From contig JANHCV010000008.1 in assembly GCA_025594325.1 (NCBI GenBank), positions 372,001-436,000 on the forward strand: a DNA stretch of 64,000 nt, in the 5' to 3' direction. A program made the position numbers and the translations under genes. Below the pieces are notes generated by a model. That model was not told the origin of the DNA and made no database searches. It saw only the letters and a program-made list of their open reading frames with translations. Positions 53,205-64,000 of this stretch are shown piece by piece. Source of the stretch: Blastocladiella emersonii ATCC 22665. Taxonomy: Eukaryota > Blastocladiomycota > Blastocladiomycetes > Blastocladiales > Blastocladiaceae. Numbering within the stretch: position 1 is the first letter of the stretch; each line of letters starts with the position of its first letter.

Positions 53205-55165
53205 CGGTCATGTTCGGCGGCACCTTTGCTACATCTGGTACGAAAAGGGCACGTTTCGCGGCTTCTGCTGACGCGGCGCACGTCGTTCCAGGCACGCATC
53301 CACGCTCCTCCTCCTCAACGTCTGGCTGGTACGTGCTCCGACTCGTGGCGCTCTCATCGAAACGCGTCGCCGTCGGTGATCGATGCGTCAAGCTGCAGGT
53401 CAAGTTCGACGTGGATCGCGTGGATCCCGATGCGGCAGCAACGACTCGGTGACGGTACGCGCGTTTTCACGGCAGCCATCGCTCGGATCAACACTAACCT
53501 GGGATATCGGCCTTCCGCGTAGCAGCGACAACTTCAAGCTCGCACTCGGGCGTACTGGCTGCGGCGACGGCGGCGGGCTGTGCCGCGACCATCAACTGCT
53601 TCTCGTGTTGCTCGCCCAGTTCTCGCAGCAAGGCCGCTTCCTCTCGACCGTTGCCTCAAGCAGAGCGACGGGACGAGTTTTAATAGTCTCGTAGTGGTCG
53701 CCATGCCCTCATTGCTCACTCACGTCCGATCTTGTAGTAACCGTTGCGCGGCCGCCCGCGGCGGGGGCTGTGCGCGCAAGCTTGAGGGACCGAGTCGCTC
53801 GACTACTACGGCAGCACGCTACAACGACGCCTCAAGTCGGCCGCGCTCGACGCTCTCGTTCAACATACGGCATGACGCTCGACGCTCGACTGACCGCGCA
53901 GCGCGGCGCGAGTCCAAGCCGGCGGGCGGCGTACACTGCCCTGCATGGATTGTACGTGTCGTCGTTTCGCGTCGGCCGGCCCCGAAAAGTATCACCGATG
54001 ACCACTCACATCTTGCTGCTGCTGCAGTTCTTGTCCAGATCCTCTTCGTGTCGCGCGATCGAGGCGCTGGCGCTCCACGGCGACACACGACGACCCGAGA
54101 ACCAGCACGCGCGCGTTCAAGGGCAGCGGCAGCATTGGGCGTGGGTCAGCTCGCCCTCATCAAGGAGTTCAACATACGCACTCGTTTGAGGACTCGCTCT
54201 AGGACTCGCTCGCTGATCGAGATCCGGCGCGCGGCCATGGCAAAGGTCACGGTCGTGGTCATCATTACTCGCTCGGGCCGCGGGTCGTCTGGCAAGGAGC
54301 AGCGCTTCAGGCTGACGATCGCCGTCCATCCTCGAGACCACGCGCGCCAAGTGCGCAAGTCGGACAAGCGATAGATATCGTATATGATACGCGAAGAGTC
54401 TGTCTTCGTTGACAGCATCGTGACTGACGCGTCGCTCAGGGCTAGGGCGAGTACGACTCCACGACCTCTGCCCGAATCGACACTACTCGTGGCGCCAAGT
54501 CGAGCCGGGCCGGGCTGAGCCTGGCGTACCCGTCGTCATTGTCGTTATCGAAGCTCAACTTCCGCTGCTTCGACTACTCCAAGCGGCAGGGCGCCTCGAC
54601 GTCGGTCGCTCCAGTGCCGCGACGCCTGCCGTCATCTCGATCTTCGACTGCGGTCCATGGCCAAGCCCACGCTCAACACGGCGCTCTCAACAACTGCGAC
54701 TCGGCTTCTGCGACTCGACTTCCGCAACAACACCACGCGCGCGTGGTGGTCTTCCCCGTTAGTCGACGACAAACACCAAGCTCTGGCCAGCCACGACACG
54801 ACGCGCCGCGACGCAAACGACCAGCTCAAGTCGGCGGCGAGCGTCACGCGGCGGGGTCTCAGGTCAACGTCAACTTGGGACGTGTCGCGCTGGATCTCTC
54901 AGTCGTGCGAACATGGCCGATCACTCACACATTGCTCGCTCGCCCTTCGCTCTGCGCTAGAAACCCATCGTGTGCGCCTCGACCGAGTACGCTCGACCAC
55001 TCTTCGCGAACGCTTCCGCTACTGTCATGTCCATGGCCCATCGCGTGCGTCCGCGCCGTTGTGATCCCGCCTCGCGCCGTCAGCGCTCCAAGTCGATCCA
55101 GGTCAGCATCATCGCGCCCGCCGACAATGCCGTGTTCGCGTTCGCGGCAGTGAACGGCGCCGGCT
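53205..55165 (+). pseudogene. Decayed multi-exon gene, copy 2 (unidentified)
   Basis: Second copy of the segment at 49305-51090, offset 3.9-4.1 kb. It keeps cleaner splice signals, for example GTATCACC...CTTGTCCAG at about 53988-54038 (donor lost in copy 1) and GTGCGAACATGG...TGCGCTAG at about 54904-54960 before VCASTEYARPLFANASAT. It is also full of frame changes. A possible 3' end is the stop at 55204-55206 after the KSIQVSIIAPADNAVFAF block. Confidence 0.55.
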
Positions 55166-55486
55166 CGAGGCTTCTTCTGGTTGCGACAGCAGCGCTCGAA
55201 CCCTGAATTCTGAGCCTCGGCTTCGCGCGTGAGGTTCTTGATGAGCAGCAAACACAAAACGCATCGAAGTCGGCTGTGGGGAAAAGTCATGTTTCGACAA
55301 CGTCATTGAGTCTTGACCCGTTGTCGCCTCCCTCGAGCGGCGTGTCGTTCATTTCACGTGTGGCGTGGCTCCCACGTGCACCGCAAAGCCATCGACTCTG
55401 CTCAGCTCGCCGCCGATCTCGCTCGATCCCTTCCTCCTCCGAACCGACGCCTAGCGCCGTCCATGCAACTCGCCTAACTCCCCGCA

Positions 55487-56694
55487 ATGGATACACCGAG
55501 TGCCAATGAACTTGGCCGCGAGTGGCTCGACTCGCCCGCGCGCCGCGTCAACCCGCCGTCGAAGCTGCCCGCCGACCTCCCGCCCGCTTTCGAGTCGGGC
55601 AGCAGCTACGAGTGGTGCGAGTCGTGCGGCGTGCACTTCCGCACTGAAGCCCTCAAGCGCCACAAGAAGTCGGTCATCCACCGCGCCAACGTCGTGCAGT
55701 ACGCGCAGTGGACGGCCGCGCGGTCGGCTTCCGCTGCTTCCACGACCTCGCAGGCTAGCACTGCGCGTGAGCAGCCACAGAAGCCCGTGCGTCCCACTTT
55801 CTCTCATGACCGTTGTATATCGGATACTCATGCGCTCCACTTGTACGTGTAGCCGGGTGCGACAAAGCACTTCCCTAACGGGCCCATTGAAATGAGCGAT
55901 TTGATGCAGGCGATCGAGACGTCTGGAGTCGACCTCTCCTCGTTCAACCCGAACATGGTCAATGCCGTCTTTGAAATGTTGACGGACAAAAACCTGCCTC
56001 AGCAGCTCTCGCGATTCAGCGACAGCGGCCTCAAGGTACGTCCACATGCTGCGTCATTGCCATGGCGAGCTCGGCTCACCGCGCTCGACGCGTGTAGGTC
56101 TTCACGCACGACCCGAAGACGGGCAGGCCGGGTACCCTCAACACCTGTGGTGCGGCGACTTTGACCACCGAGGAGCTCGCGCGCCGCTTCACCTCCGCGG
56201 CCTTTGACGAGGGTGCCAACATCGGCTACGAGCTCTGCTGCCGCGTCAACTGCCTCCGCATCGCGACGCTTCTGGCCATGACCAAGAAGCTCTCCGACCC
56301 GGACTCGGAGCTGGACATCTTCCGCGAGGACAAGGAGCTCGTGCCCGACTCGCTGACGAGCGAGGAGCACGACGCGCGCGAGGCCGCCATCAACACCTTC
56401 TGCATGTTCAAGTACGACCGGAAGCTCATGCTCTCCCGGCTCGGAATCAACACGACCAAGCCCAGCGACAAGGAGTTTGTCCGCGACTACCACTCGTGGG
56501 CTGACTCGCTCGACATCCAGGCGATCAAGGCCGACAACGAGGAGTGGATGCTCGGTCGCACCGCCAGGGACTGCGCCTTCGGCCTCGCCATGGGCGAGCG
56601 GTTCCAGCGCGTGAAGCTTCGCGAGGCCGCCTCGGGACCCGCGCAGCAGGCGCCCGAGCCGTCGCGGTCCGCCCGCCGGGCGCAGCGCAAGTAG
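55487..56694 (+). CDS. C2H2/U1-type zinc-finger protein, unknown
   Basis: Exons 55487-55786, 55853-56035 and 56098-56694 over introns of 66 nt (GTGCGT donor) and 62 nt (GTACGT donor), all phase 0, give 359 residues. ATG 55487 follows CCCCGCA. One zinc finger is visible at residues 44-65: C44-x2-C47-x11-H59-x5-H65 (CESCGVHFRTEALKRHKKS), the spacing of U1/matrin-type fingers that bind RNA or DNA. The middle is low-complexity Ser/Ala/Gln. The C-terminal 200 residues are helical-looking (FDEGANIGYELCCRVNCLRI, FREDKELVPDSLTSEEHDAR, DYHSWADSLDIQAIKADNEE) with no family I recognise. It looks like a working single-copy gene next to decayed DNA. Confidence 0.75.
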
Positions 56695-56730
56695 GCGGCA
56701 GCGAGCACGGCCAGCATGTGTGGCCGAAGA

Positions 56731-56893
56731 GGTCAATGAATTTGGGTAATATACGACAGGAATCCCTCCCGCACCTGTCCCTTGGAGTTTGAGGCTCAAG
56801 TAGCTGGTATGGGCCAAAAGCTGCCAATGAGTTTCGCTTAGGGATAAACGACAGGAGTTCCTCCCACATCTGTCCCTTGGAACTTGAGCCTCG
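56731..56893. repeat. Two direct copies of a ~72-bp unit
   Basis: 56731-56802 and 56821-56893 share the order CAATGA..TTT, ACGACAGG, CTCCC, CTGTCCCTTGGA, TTGAG with about 75-80% identity. It lies just after the zinc-finger gene and before an ACGCGTCGATC site at 56895; purpose unknown. The rest of 56695-57158 holds no gene. Confidence 0.6.
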
Positions 56894-57158
56894 ACGCGTC
56901 GATCCGTCGCGATCAGACGAGTGGCGCAACGCGTTACAAGTCTGAGCTCGTTTCGACTGATTGAAAGCGGAAGGATTACTGGATCAGAGCACTTAGTGGT
57001 GGCAAAGGTGTCAACAAAGATCATTTTCATCATTCACAGAGGCGGGCAGACGCTATTCAGAGAGCTGCTCGGAAACGTATCCTTGAGCGATGGTTCGACG
57101 TGGCCCATCAAGGGCCATGAAGGGACAAGCTGGCGAGCAGCTGACGCTTGTCAAAAAT

Positions 57159-59051
57159 TCAGTCATACAAAACCTTGCATCCGCGCTGCTCAAGCACCGA
57201 TTGGGCCTTGAACATCATTGCATCCGTGACATCTCCATACAGCGCGAGGTGAGCTTCCCTGAGCTGAGGGAGGTTTGAGGCCAGGAGTAGTTCGACGATC
57301 CCGTCGCCAAAGTAGTTGCTGCCAAAATCCAAGTGTTCAATCGATGCGGGAAGCGCCCGAACAATCGGATCAAGATCCTCGTCGTTCAGGTCACAATTTG
57401 ACAAAGTCAGCGCCTTGAGAGAAGTTGTTGCCTGAAGCCATGCAGCGAGCGCCTCGATTTCAGGGAGGTCGAGCGAACAATAGGAGAATTTAACCCGCGT
57501 CAACGACACGAGTGCCAGGGTCTGAAAGAATTCCCCCGTGGGAAGAGTTTCCTCGCTGTGATGGCCGTAGCTGAAAACCAGTTCACGCAGCGATTCGGGG
57601 AGGGACGCGGCGAGCTCTTTCATATCCTCGGGATCAACGTTGTTCATGCGACTTAGTTCCAGTACTTGAAATCGAGACGCGGTTTTAGCCACCTTGCGAA
57701 GAATGACAGCTATTCCATGAGCGCCAAGCTCGTTCTGGGAAAGCTCGAGAGACACCAACGCCGAGGTAAGCCCTTGGAGAAGTATGAGCACAGTGTCATC
57801 ATTCAGCTCCACGCGCTCAAGTTTGAGTTTGCATAGTCGGGGAAGGGCGCGAGCAGCAAACGACTCTGCAACCTCGCGCTGAAACTTGTTATAGCCCACG
57901 TCGAGATCTTACATGGAGTCGGGGAGACTGTGGACGACGGTTGCGAGCACTGCAGAAGACAGGCCACAGAACCGAAGGTCGAGCCGACGCAACGCAGAAA
58001 GCTGAAGAAGCCGCTGTGCAAGCGTAAAGGCACCAATTCCTTTTATGCGACTGCCTTTGAGGCTGAGATCGGTGAGAGTCGGCGGAAGATGTTTGGCAAC
58101 CAACGAGATGGACTCTTCGCAGAGTTGGCAGGTTTCCATGATAAATCGCTTGAGCGATTGAGGCAGGCATGACACGAGCTGCTGGATCGCTGCAGCACTG
58201 AAGCTATTCCAGGAGAGATCAAGAGCGACAAGGGAACATGGCATCTGCGACGCGAGAGATGCAACGTATTCCGTAGCCCAAGAGCATTTTTGGAGCCCAA
58301 GCTCCCAGACGTGGATGGGAAATGACGTCGCGCCGAAAGCCAAGCCACGGTTCTGGGTTGTTGTGTTATGGCAGCGCGCGTTGCCAGAGAGATCGAGCGA
58401 CACGACGGAATCTGGAAGGCTGAGTTGAAGGGCGCAGGAGATGTCCAAATGGCACATGTTGAGCGTGACAGAAGTCATCCGCTGGTTGGGCACCGCGAGC
58501 GCACTGTTGAGCGCCGCAATCCCACATGACGTTATACGTTTCTGCGAGATGGCAACTTCGGTCAGCTTGCCGTTCCGAATATCGTCGGCAACGCGACTAA
58601 TTTGCACATCGCCAGGTGCGACGCCCCCCTCGGCTGCGGATTTGAGGTCAAGTGCCACGCTGAGGTGAGCAGGAAACCCCCACCGGCGTAGAAAATCGAG
58701 TTTTGCCGTGCGCCACCACTCGAGCACTGCTTCGTCGCCGCGCTTGAATGCGGCGTCGAGCGCTGTATCAAGATTTGTCTCGTCTTTATGAGAAGGCTCG
58801 ATCGGCTTGAGGTTGAACGCACGGCGCAAGTCCAGGAGAGCAAGGATGCCGCTACGCGTTGCTTGAAGCTCGTCAAAAGCCGGACAAAGCTGCAAGACGA
58901 GGGAAGTGACCTCGGGAGCACGGTTACGTGGGAGTACTCTCACGTACTGGAGCAAGCCGGAGGCATCGCGCGGATCGTGCATGCGGACGGCCCGCTCAAG
59001 GATATCAGCAAGAATCTCGCTGACGTCAAGTTTGCATTGCATCAAGTCCAT
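57159..59051 (-). pseudogene. Leucine-rich repeat protein, family member 3, with one nonsense codon
   Basis: From ATG 59051 (ACCATGG context) the frame has the family N-terminal module (SEILADILERAVRMHDPRDA, LLQYVRVLPRNRAPEV), a linker with AVLEWWRTAKLDFLRRWG, and LRRs (LPDSVVSLDLSGN, MPCSLVALDLSWNSFS, LPPTLTDLSLKGSRI). A TAA at 57909-57911 stops it after 380 residues; the same frame then continues for 249 codons of further LRRs (ARALPRLCKLKLERVEL, LPASIEHLDFGSNYFG) to 57159. With no other break, this is either a very young pseudogene, a sequence error, or a shortened protein. Whole, it would be the largest LRR member here. Confidence 0.7.
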
Positions 59052-59063
59052 GGTAGTTTTCAC

Positions 59064-59372
59064 GTGAGGGCGTTCGCGAAGAGGGAGTGAGAGGGAGGAG
59101 AGCCAAACGCGGCCGCCTCAAGTCAGCGCGGCTCTTTCTCCAGGAGGAATGGACTGACGCAGAGATTGACGTGTAAGGAATACATGGCGAGAGATCATGG
59201 CGACAAAACCGAAAAGCGAAGGAGGACTCTTGAGTGGATGGAAGGAGGGAGGGGGATGACGATGGTGATGGGATGGCTTCTTGGAGGTGTACTTACTGCT
59301 GCATACTTGACTATCGACGCGCATCGTTGGACGACCGCATCTACACGCACACGAGAACGGAGCTCGCGTCAG
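59064..59372. other. Intergenic, no gene seen
   Basis: Purine-rich (GGAAGGAGGGAGGGGGATG) between the LRR start and the 3' end of the ankyrin gene. No ACGCGT box, unlike the other LRR upstream regions. Confidence 0.5.
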
Positions 59373-62300
59373 TCACCCATCCACGTTGCGACCCGCCCGG
59401 ACCGTCCGTACCTTGCGCACGCGCTTGACAATCGAGCTGGTGAACCGGCCCGAGATCGACCGCGTCTCGCGCTCTCTTTCCCGCTCGCGTTCGCGCTCGA
59501 GCTCGCGCTGCGACGACGCCGCGACCGACGCGGCCTCGGACCCCGCCCTCGACCTCGCGGCGGGCTGCGGCGGCGGGTTGGCGCGCTGCGGCATGGCCTG
59601 GACGACGAGCGACGCCGCGGACGCGGACGCGGCGGTGTACTGGCGGCTGCCAACGAACCCGCCGCCCTGCTGCTGCTGCTGAGCCGTCGGCTGCTGCTGT
59701 CCAGCGGCGGTCGCAAACCACGGCTCGGTCGCATACCGCTGCACGACGTTCCGCGCGCCGGGCGGCGCCGGAGGGAGCGGGAGCGTCGCGTACTCGGTGC
59801 CGCGGCCGAGCGTATCCCCGCCGCCACCACCGCTCAGAAGCCCTGGCGGCGGCCCATGGCCCGCGGCATACGTCGTGGTGCCGGGCGCGAGCACGTACCG
59901 CGGGTGGATCCCGTTGTACACGGACCCAGACGCGGACGACGCGATCGAGGCGGCGACGGCGGCGGTCGCGGGCGTCGCGCGGGTGCGGCGGAGCGAGTGC
60001 ACGTCGGCGACGGGGAACTGGTGCTGCGCGTGCTGCGGGTGCCCGTGCTCGGTGCGCGCGCGGCGCCGCTGCGTTGGCGTGGACCCGGCGGCGAACCGGA
60101 TGCCCTGGGGCTGGTGCGGGAAAAAGGTCGCTGCGTCGTCGTTCGCGTGGTGGTGGGTCCGATGCCGCGCGTGATGATGATGGTACCGCATGCTGTCGGG
60201 GACCGACGACGACTCGCCCGACGACGAGTACGACGACGCGTACTCGTCCCCGTCCTCGCCGCTGTACTCGTCGAGGTCCGTCGGCAGGCTCGGGCGGCGC
60301 GCGTGTGCGTCGAGGCGACGCGACCGCTGACCAAAGTTGCCGTGCGACGCGGCGTGGCGCAGGACCGGCGGGCGGCGCGATGGTGGCGGGACTTGGCGGG
60401 TGTAACGTGACGACCCACCCTCGGCCGCAGCCGCGACATGGTCCTCGTCGTTGGCGCCCGCGCCGGCGTCCGAGTACTCGTCGTCGTCGTGGGACGCGTA
60501 CTCGACGCCGTCTTCGTCGACGCGCCGGCGCCCGCCACCACCTCCGCTACGACGCCGTGAAGACGTCGGGGGCGGCGGGGCCCACTTGGCCGTCCCGCGC
60601 GGGTCCATCCACGACGCGGCGATCGCGGCGGCGCCGTCGCCCTCGATGCGCAGGTCCGCGGACGACGACGACGACGAGTTGGTGGCGGCCGAGACGCGGC
60701 GGGCGTCGGCGTACTGGTCGTCCGAGTCGTCGTCATAGTCGCTCGAGTCGACGCTCGGCGATTGCGTCGGGTCGTGCGGCGGGCGGTGGCGGCGGCCGCC
60801 GCTGCGGCGCGAACGGTCGGACGGGTGTGGTGGCGGTGGTGCGTGGTACTGCTGCCGCGGGTTCGGCTCCGTCGCCGCGCGGTCCCGCCCGACGACGCGG
60901 TCGAGCGGCTCGACCGACTCGGCGAGGCGGAGGACGTCGGCCATGTTGGCGGCCGCGACCGAGGTCGCCGATGCTGCGCCCGCCTGCTGCTGCTGCTGCT
61001 GCTGTTGCTGCTGCTCGACCTCCTTCTTCCCACCCCCAACCGCGCCCGCCCCCACACCCCCATTCGCCGTGGCGAGACTCTGGATCGTGTGGGCCTGGAG
61101 CGTGAGACACTGGGACTGCTGCGCCGTGACCGTCTCATGGTTGATCTTGAGCCAGTTGACCTGGTGCTCGAGGAGCCGCTGCGCGACGTCCTTCTGGTCG
61201 AGCTCGCGGATCAGCCGCACGTTCTGCTCGCGCAGCGCGCGCAGCGCCGACCCGGCGTACCGCGCGCGGGACTCGAGGGTTGCGAATGCCGATGCGAGGG
61301 ATTCGGGCTCGGGCTCTTTCGCGAGGTCCGCGCCGCCGTCGTCTTCGTCGGCGACCGACGCAGCGGGCGGTGGGGGAGGCGGAAGGAGCTGCGCGATCCC
61401 GCGGACGCGCTCGACGACGGCGGCCTCGCCGCCCCGCACGGACTCGGCGGCCGCCTGCGCCTTGAGCGCCGCGAGCTCGTCGGCGATCTGGCGCGCGTCC
61501 TTGGACGCGGCCTCGGCCTCGTCCCTGCACTTGCGGGCGTCGGCGCGGTCGTGAGCCGCGACGGCCGCGTCGACCGCCGCGCGCTGCGTCGCCGCCGCCC
61601 GCAGGAGGTCCGCGAGCGCGGCGGCCAGGGCGTCGGCGGCGTGCACGTGCTGCTCGTCCTCGGACGGCGTAGGGGATGCGGGGGGCGCGGGGCGAAGGGC
61701 CGCGGCGGACGCGTGGGCGGCGTGCGCGGCGCGCGCGGTGTGGGCGACGGCGGCGGTTAGGGACTCGAGGAGGTGCGCGTCGGGCGCCCCGTCGTCGTTG
61801 GGCGGGGAGGCGGGGAGGGTTTGAGGGGAAGGCGAGACGGAGTCGATGACGCACCGCGCGAGCGAGTACCAGCGGTCGATCCACGCGGCCTCGGCGGCGC
61901 GCAGCGCGTTGGCGTGCTCGGCGACTTTGCAGTACTCGGCGTAGATGCGCTCGACGACGGGGTTCGTCTCTTCCTCCTCGCCCTCCTCCGAGTCCGAACC
62001 CGCAGAACTCGGTGGGCCCGCAGGCGACGTCGCGGGCGTCGGGATATCCCCGAGCGGGGCGTGCGCGGACCCAGGCGTCGAGGACGATGGCGCGGACGCG
62101 TGCGAGTGCGGGTGGACGGGGAGGGCGGGTGGTGGCGGGAGCGAGGACCGGTTCTGGTGGTGCGGCGGGACGTGCAGCTCGTGGATGTGCAGCGGGAGCG
62201 GGGACAGGCCGCGCGCGGCGACCCCGGACTCGGCGTGGCGCACGGCGTCCAGGTACGAGTTGCGGCGGTCGGCGTCGTCGATCGTCTCGGCGGCGTGCTG

Positions 62301-63488
62301 CTGGGTGGCGAGGTCCTCCTCCTACAACGCGCAAATCCGAAGTCAGTACTGGGCGGATCCGAGCAAGAGCGAGAGAAACGAGCGTACCAGATCGAACCGC
62401 GGCGCCGCCTCGAGCAGCTCGCGCACATGCGGGTACTTGGCCGCATAATCAATCGCGGACCACCCATCCCCATCCACGCGGTCGGGCGCCGCGCCGTACT
62501 CGAGCAACGTCCGGACAACCGCGACATGCGCGTCGCGCGCCGCGTACATGAGCGCGGTCCCGTTCTGCGCGTCAGGCGCATCCACCGCGGCGCCGCGCTC
62601 GAGCATGCGGCGCACGTAGTCGTGTTTCCCGAGGTACGCCGCGAGAATGAACGGCGAGATGCCGTGGATACACGCGTGCGGGCGCTCGAACTCGGCGGGA
62701 TCGGGCGTGGCGTCGACGAGCAGGCGGAAGATGGCCACGTGGTACGGGTGCGTCTGCGAGACGAGCGGCACGTTGTCGGCGGTGATTTCGAGGGCGTCCA
62801 CCCCAAAGATACACGCGACGAGGGGCGTGCGTCCGCGCGAGTCCGTCGCCGCCAAGTCTCGCCCGAGCGTGCCCTCGCAACGCATGCGGTCGAGGATCGC
62901 GGCGACGGCGCGCACGTTGCCCGCGAGAACCGCCAAAACGAGCGGCGTCGCCTCGTACGCGCACGCCGTCTCCGGGTCGTGCGATTGTTCAGAGGAGCGC
63001 AGCGAGACGTGCGACCCCGCGGAGAACGGGGAGAGCGTGTCGGCCGAGTACCACGGGAACCGCGACCGGATATCGTCGCCGTCGAGCCCGAGGTCGTCGG
63101 TGCCCGCGGCGCTGAAGGCGGGCGACGAGATGGGCGGCGTCGGTCGCACGCTGGGCGAGGCCCCAGTCCACGACTGCGCGCTCGCGCGGCGCTGGCGCGG
63201 TCCAGAGGCGGCGGAGGCGAGCGGCGACGGCGGGACGGGCGAGAAGGTCACGCTGTTTCCCGACCCCCTCGCGCCGGCAGCAGGCGAACGCGGCGATCCC
63301 ATGGCGGGCTCGGCGCGCTGGCTGCGACCATTTGTCGCCGTAGATGGTGGTGGTGGTGGTGGAGGTGTGGATGCGGCCGAGACCGGGTCGCCACCGCCGG
63401 TGCCGTGCCGCGGCGAGCCCGGCGAGCCCGGCGGCGGGCCGTGGTGGTGGTGCAGCGCGGCCGCGCGCGGGTGGGCGGGGTGATGCAT
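59373..63488 (-). CDS. Large ankyrin-repeat, coiled-coil, low-complexity protein
   Basis: Exons 63488-62388 and 62321-59373 over a 66-nt intron (GTACGC donor, TACTGAC, TTGTAG), 1,349 residues. The start is the first ATG of the frame (MHHPAHP). Residues 1-190 are low-complexity with His and Pro runs. About 190-365 hold four to five ankyrin repeats (EATPLVLAVLAGNVRAVAAI, HGISPFILAAYLGKHDYVRR, NGTALMYAARDAHVAVVRTL, GWSAIDYAAKYPHVRELLEA). After the splice (EEDLATQQHAAETI) come disordered Pro/Ser stretches, Ala-rich heptad-like coiled coils (about 480-790, including RLIRELDQKDVAQRLLEHQV), a polyglutamine run, then a long Ser/Arg/Asp/Tyr-rich tail ending in basic residues. It looks like a scaffold; no enzyme domain and no membrane segment. 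More introns could hide in the 2.9-kb second exon. Confidence 0.75.
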
Positions 63489-63607
63489 CAAGTTGCGTGT
63501 GTGTCTGCGATGTCGTCGTGGTGTGGGGGATTCGGGGCGGCGACGTGAGCGAGCGATGCGGCGCGCGTTCCGTTCTCTCGCTCTCCCTTGCAGCAGCTCA
63601 CCGCTGA

Positions 63608-63934
63608 CGATGGAAGCCGCGAGGATGGAAGCGCTACACGATGCAGCCAGCACGTCGGGTCGGGTCGGGTCGGGTCAGTCGGCGTCGTCGACGAAGGTCG
63701 TGCGCACACTCGAGCGCGAGCGAGCGCGCAAGTGGAGCCGAGCCGGCCGCGCGGGTCGCCGCCCTGCACGCCATGCTGCCCGCGGCACGGAAATACTCGC
63801 CCGTAACGGCGTCGGCCTCGCGTTTGCGACAGCAGTCGGGCATGAGGCGGACGGCGACGGCAGCAGCGACGGCGATAGAGTTGTCTCAGGTCGCATCGAC
63901 CCCTGAGGCGCGGCGCGCTGCGATGGAGAAGCTT
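63608..63934 (+). CDS. Possible start of a gene leaving the window
   Basis: ATG at 63608, 120 bp from the ankyrin gene's start on the other strand. A frame in this stretch ends VASTPEARRAAMEKLR immediately before GTGAGTGAGC, a plausible splice donor at about 63935. The first codons (MEAARMEALHDAASTSG) are in another frame, with a (GGGTC)n run between, so an intron there would be needed. Weak evidence. Confidence 0.25.
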
Positions 63935-64000
63935 CGTGAGTGAGCGAGCCGTACCAACGAGAACTTGGTCGGCGATGCCGACGGGAGGGTGGTCGCAGTG

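Noticed and set aside
59834-61138. A 434-codon Arg/Ser-rich minus-strand frame within the ankyrin gene
   Set aside because: It lies in another phase of the same strand as the well-supported ankyrin/coiled-coil exon and is explained as its shadow.
63655-63680. GGGTC tandem run as a telomere-like repeat
   Set aside because: Only about four units, internal to the sequence and unlike fungal TTAGGG-type telomeres.

Overview
This window looks like nuclear DNA of a GC-rich fungus. Protein genes are split by very short introns (54-71 nt) with GTACGY-like donors, CTAAC/CTGAC branch sites and YAG acceptors. Recognisable proteins include Spt8 (the SAGA WD40 subunit), a TB2/DP1/HVA22 (REEP/Yop1) protein, an ABCC transporter relic and DUF4470-type proteins. 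The expanded LRR and DUF4470 families and the base composition suggest an early-diverging lineage such as Blastocladiomycota, but that is a guess. I saw no rRNA, tRNA or CRISPR array.

Layout. 0.2-3.5 kb: two copies of an LRR gene plus its upstream repeat (one gene reduced to a stub), followed by a small spliced gene whose protein ends in a CaaX box. 3.9-10.4 kb: a single-copy core with Spt8 (-), a REEP-like gene (+) diverging from it, and a decayed ABCC transporter (+). 11.0-11.7 kb: a four-helix membrane protein (-). 12.9-22 kb: mobile DNA, namely a copia remnant abutting a fragment of gene family B, a complete PIF/Harbinger element sitting inside a member of gene family A, and a 5'-truncated Helitron. 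22.2-33.2 kb: seven head-to-tail copies of family A (-), of which one is fully intact. 33.6-46.7 kb: two full family B genes (+), each diverging from a family A gene, with an LRR gene and an F-box-like gene between them. 46.7-55.2 kb: mostly decayed DNA, including two degraded copies of an unidentified multi-exon gene. 55.5-64 kb: a zinc-finger protein (+), an LRR gene with one nonsense codon (-), and a large ankyrin/coiled-coil protein (-).

The most unusual content is the pairing of two otherwise unconnected families. Family A encodes an SR-rich, Gag-capsid-like protein with a stretched zinc knuckle (C-x2-C-x13-H-x4-C) and no neighbouring polymerase. Family B encodes about 1,095-residue DUF4470-like proteins with one intron at a conserved site. 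Both full B genes diverge from an A gene, and fragments of both families recur together at 14-19 kb and 47 kb. A composite 21-bp motif (ACGCGT core plus a CAYGTG box) recurs five times in intergenic DNA, and ACGCGT sites lie just upstream of most A genes.
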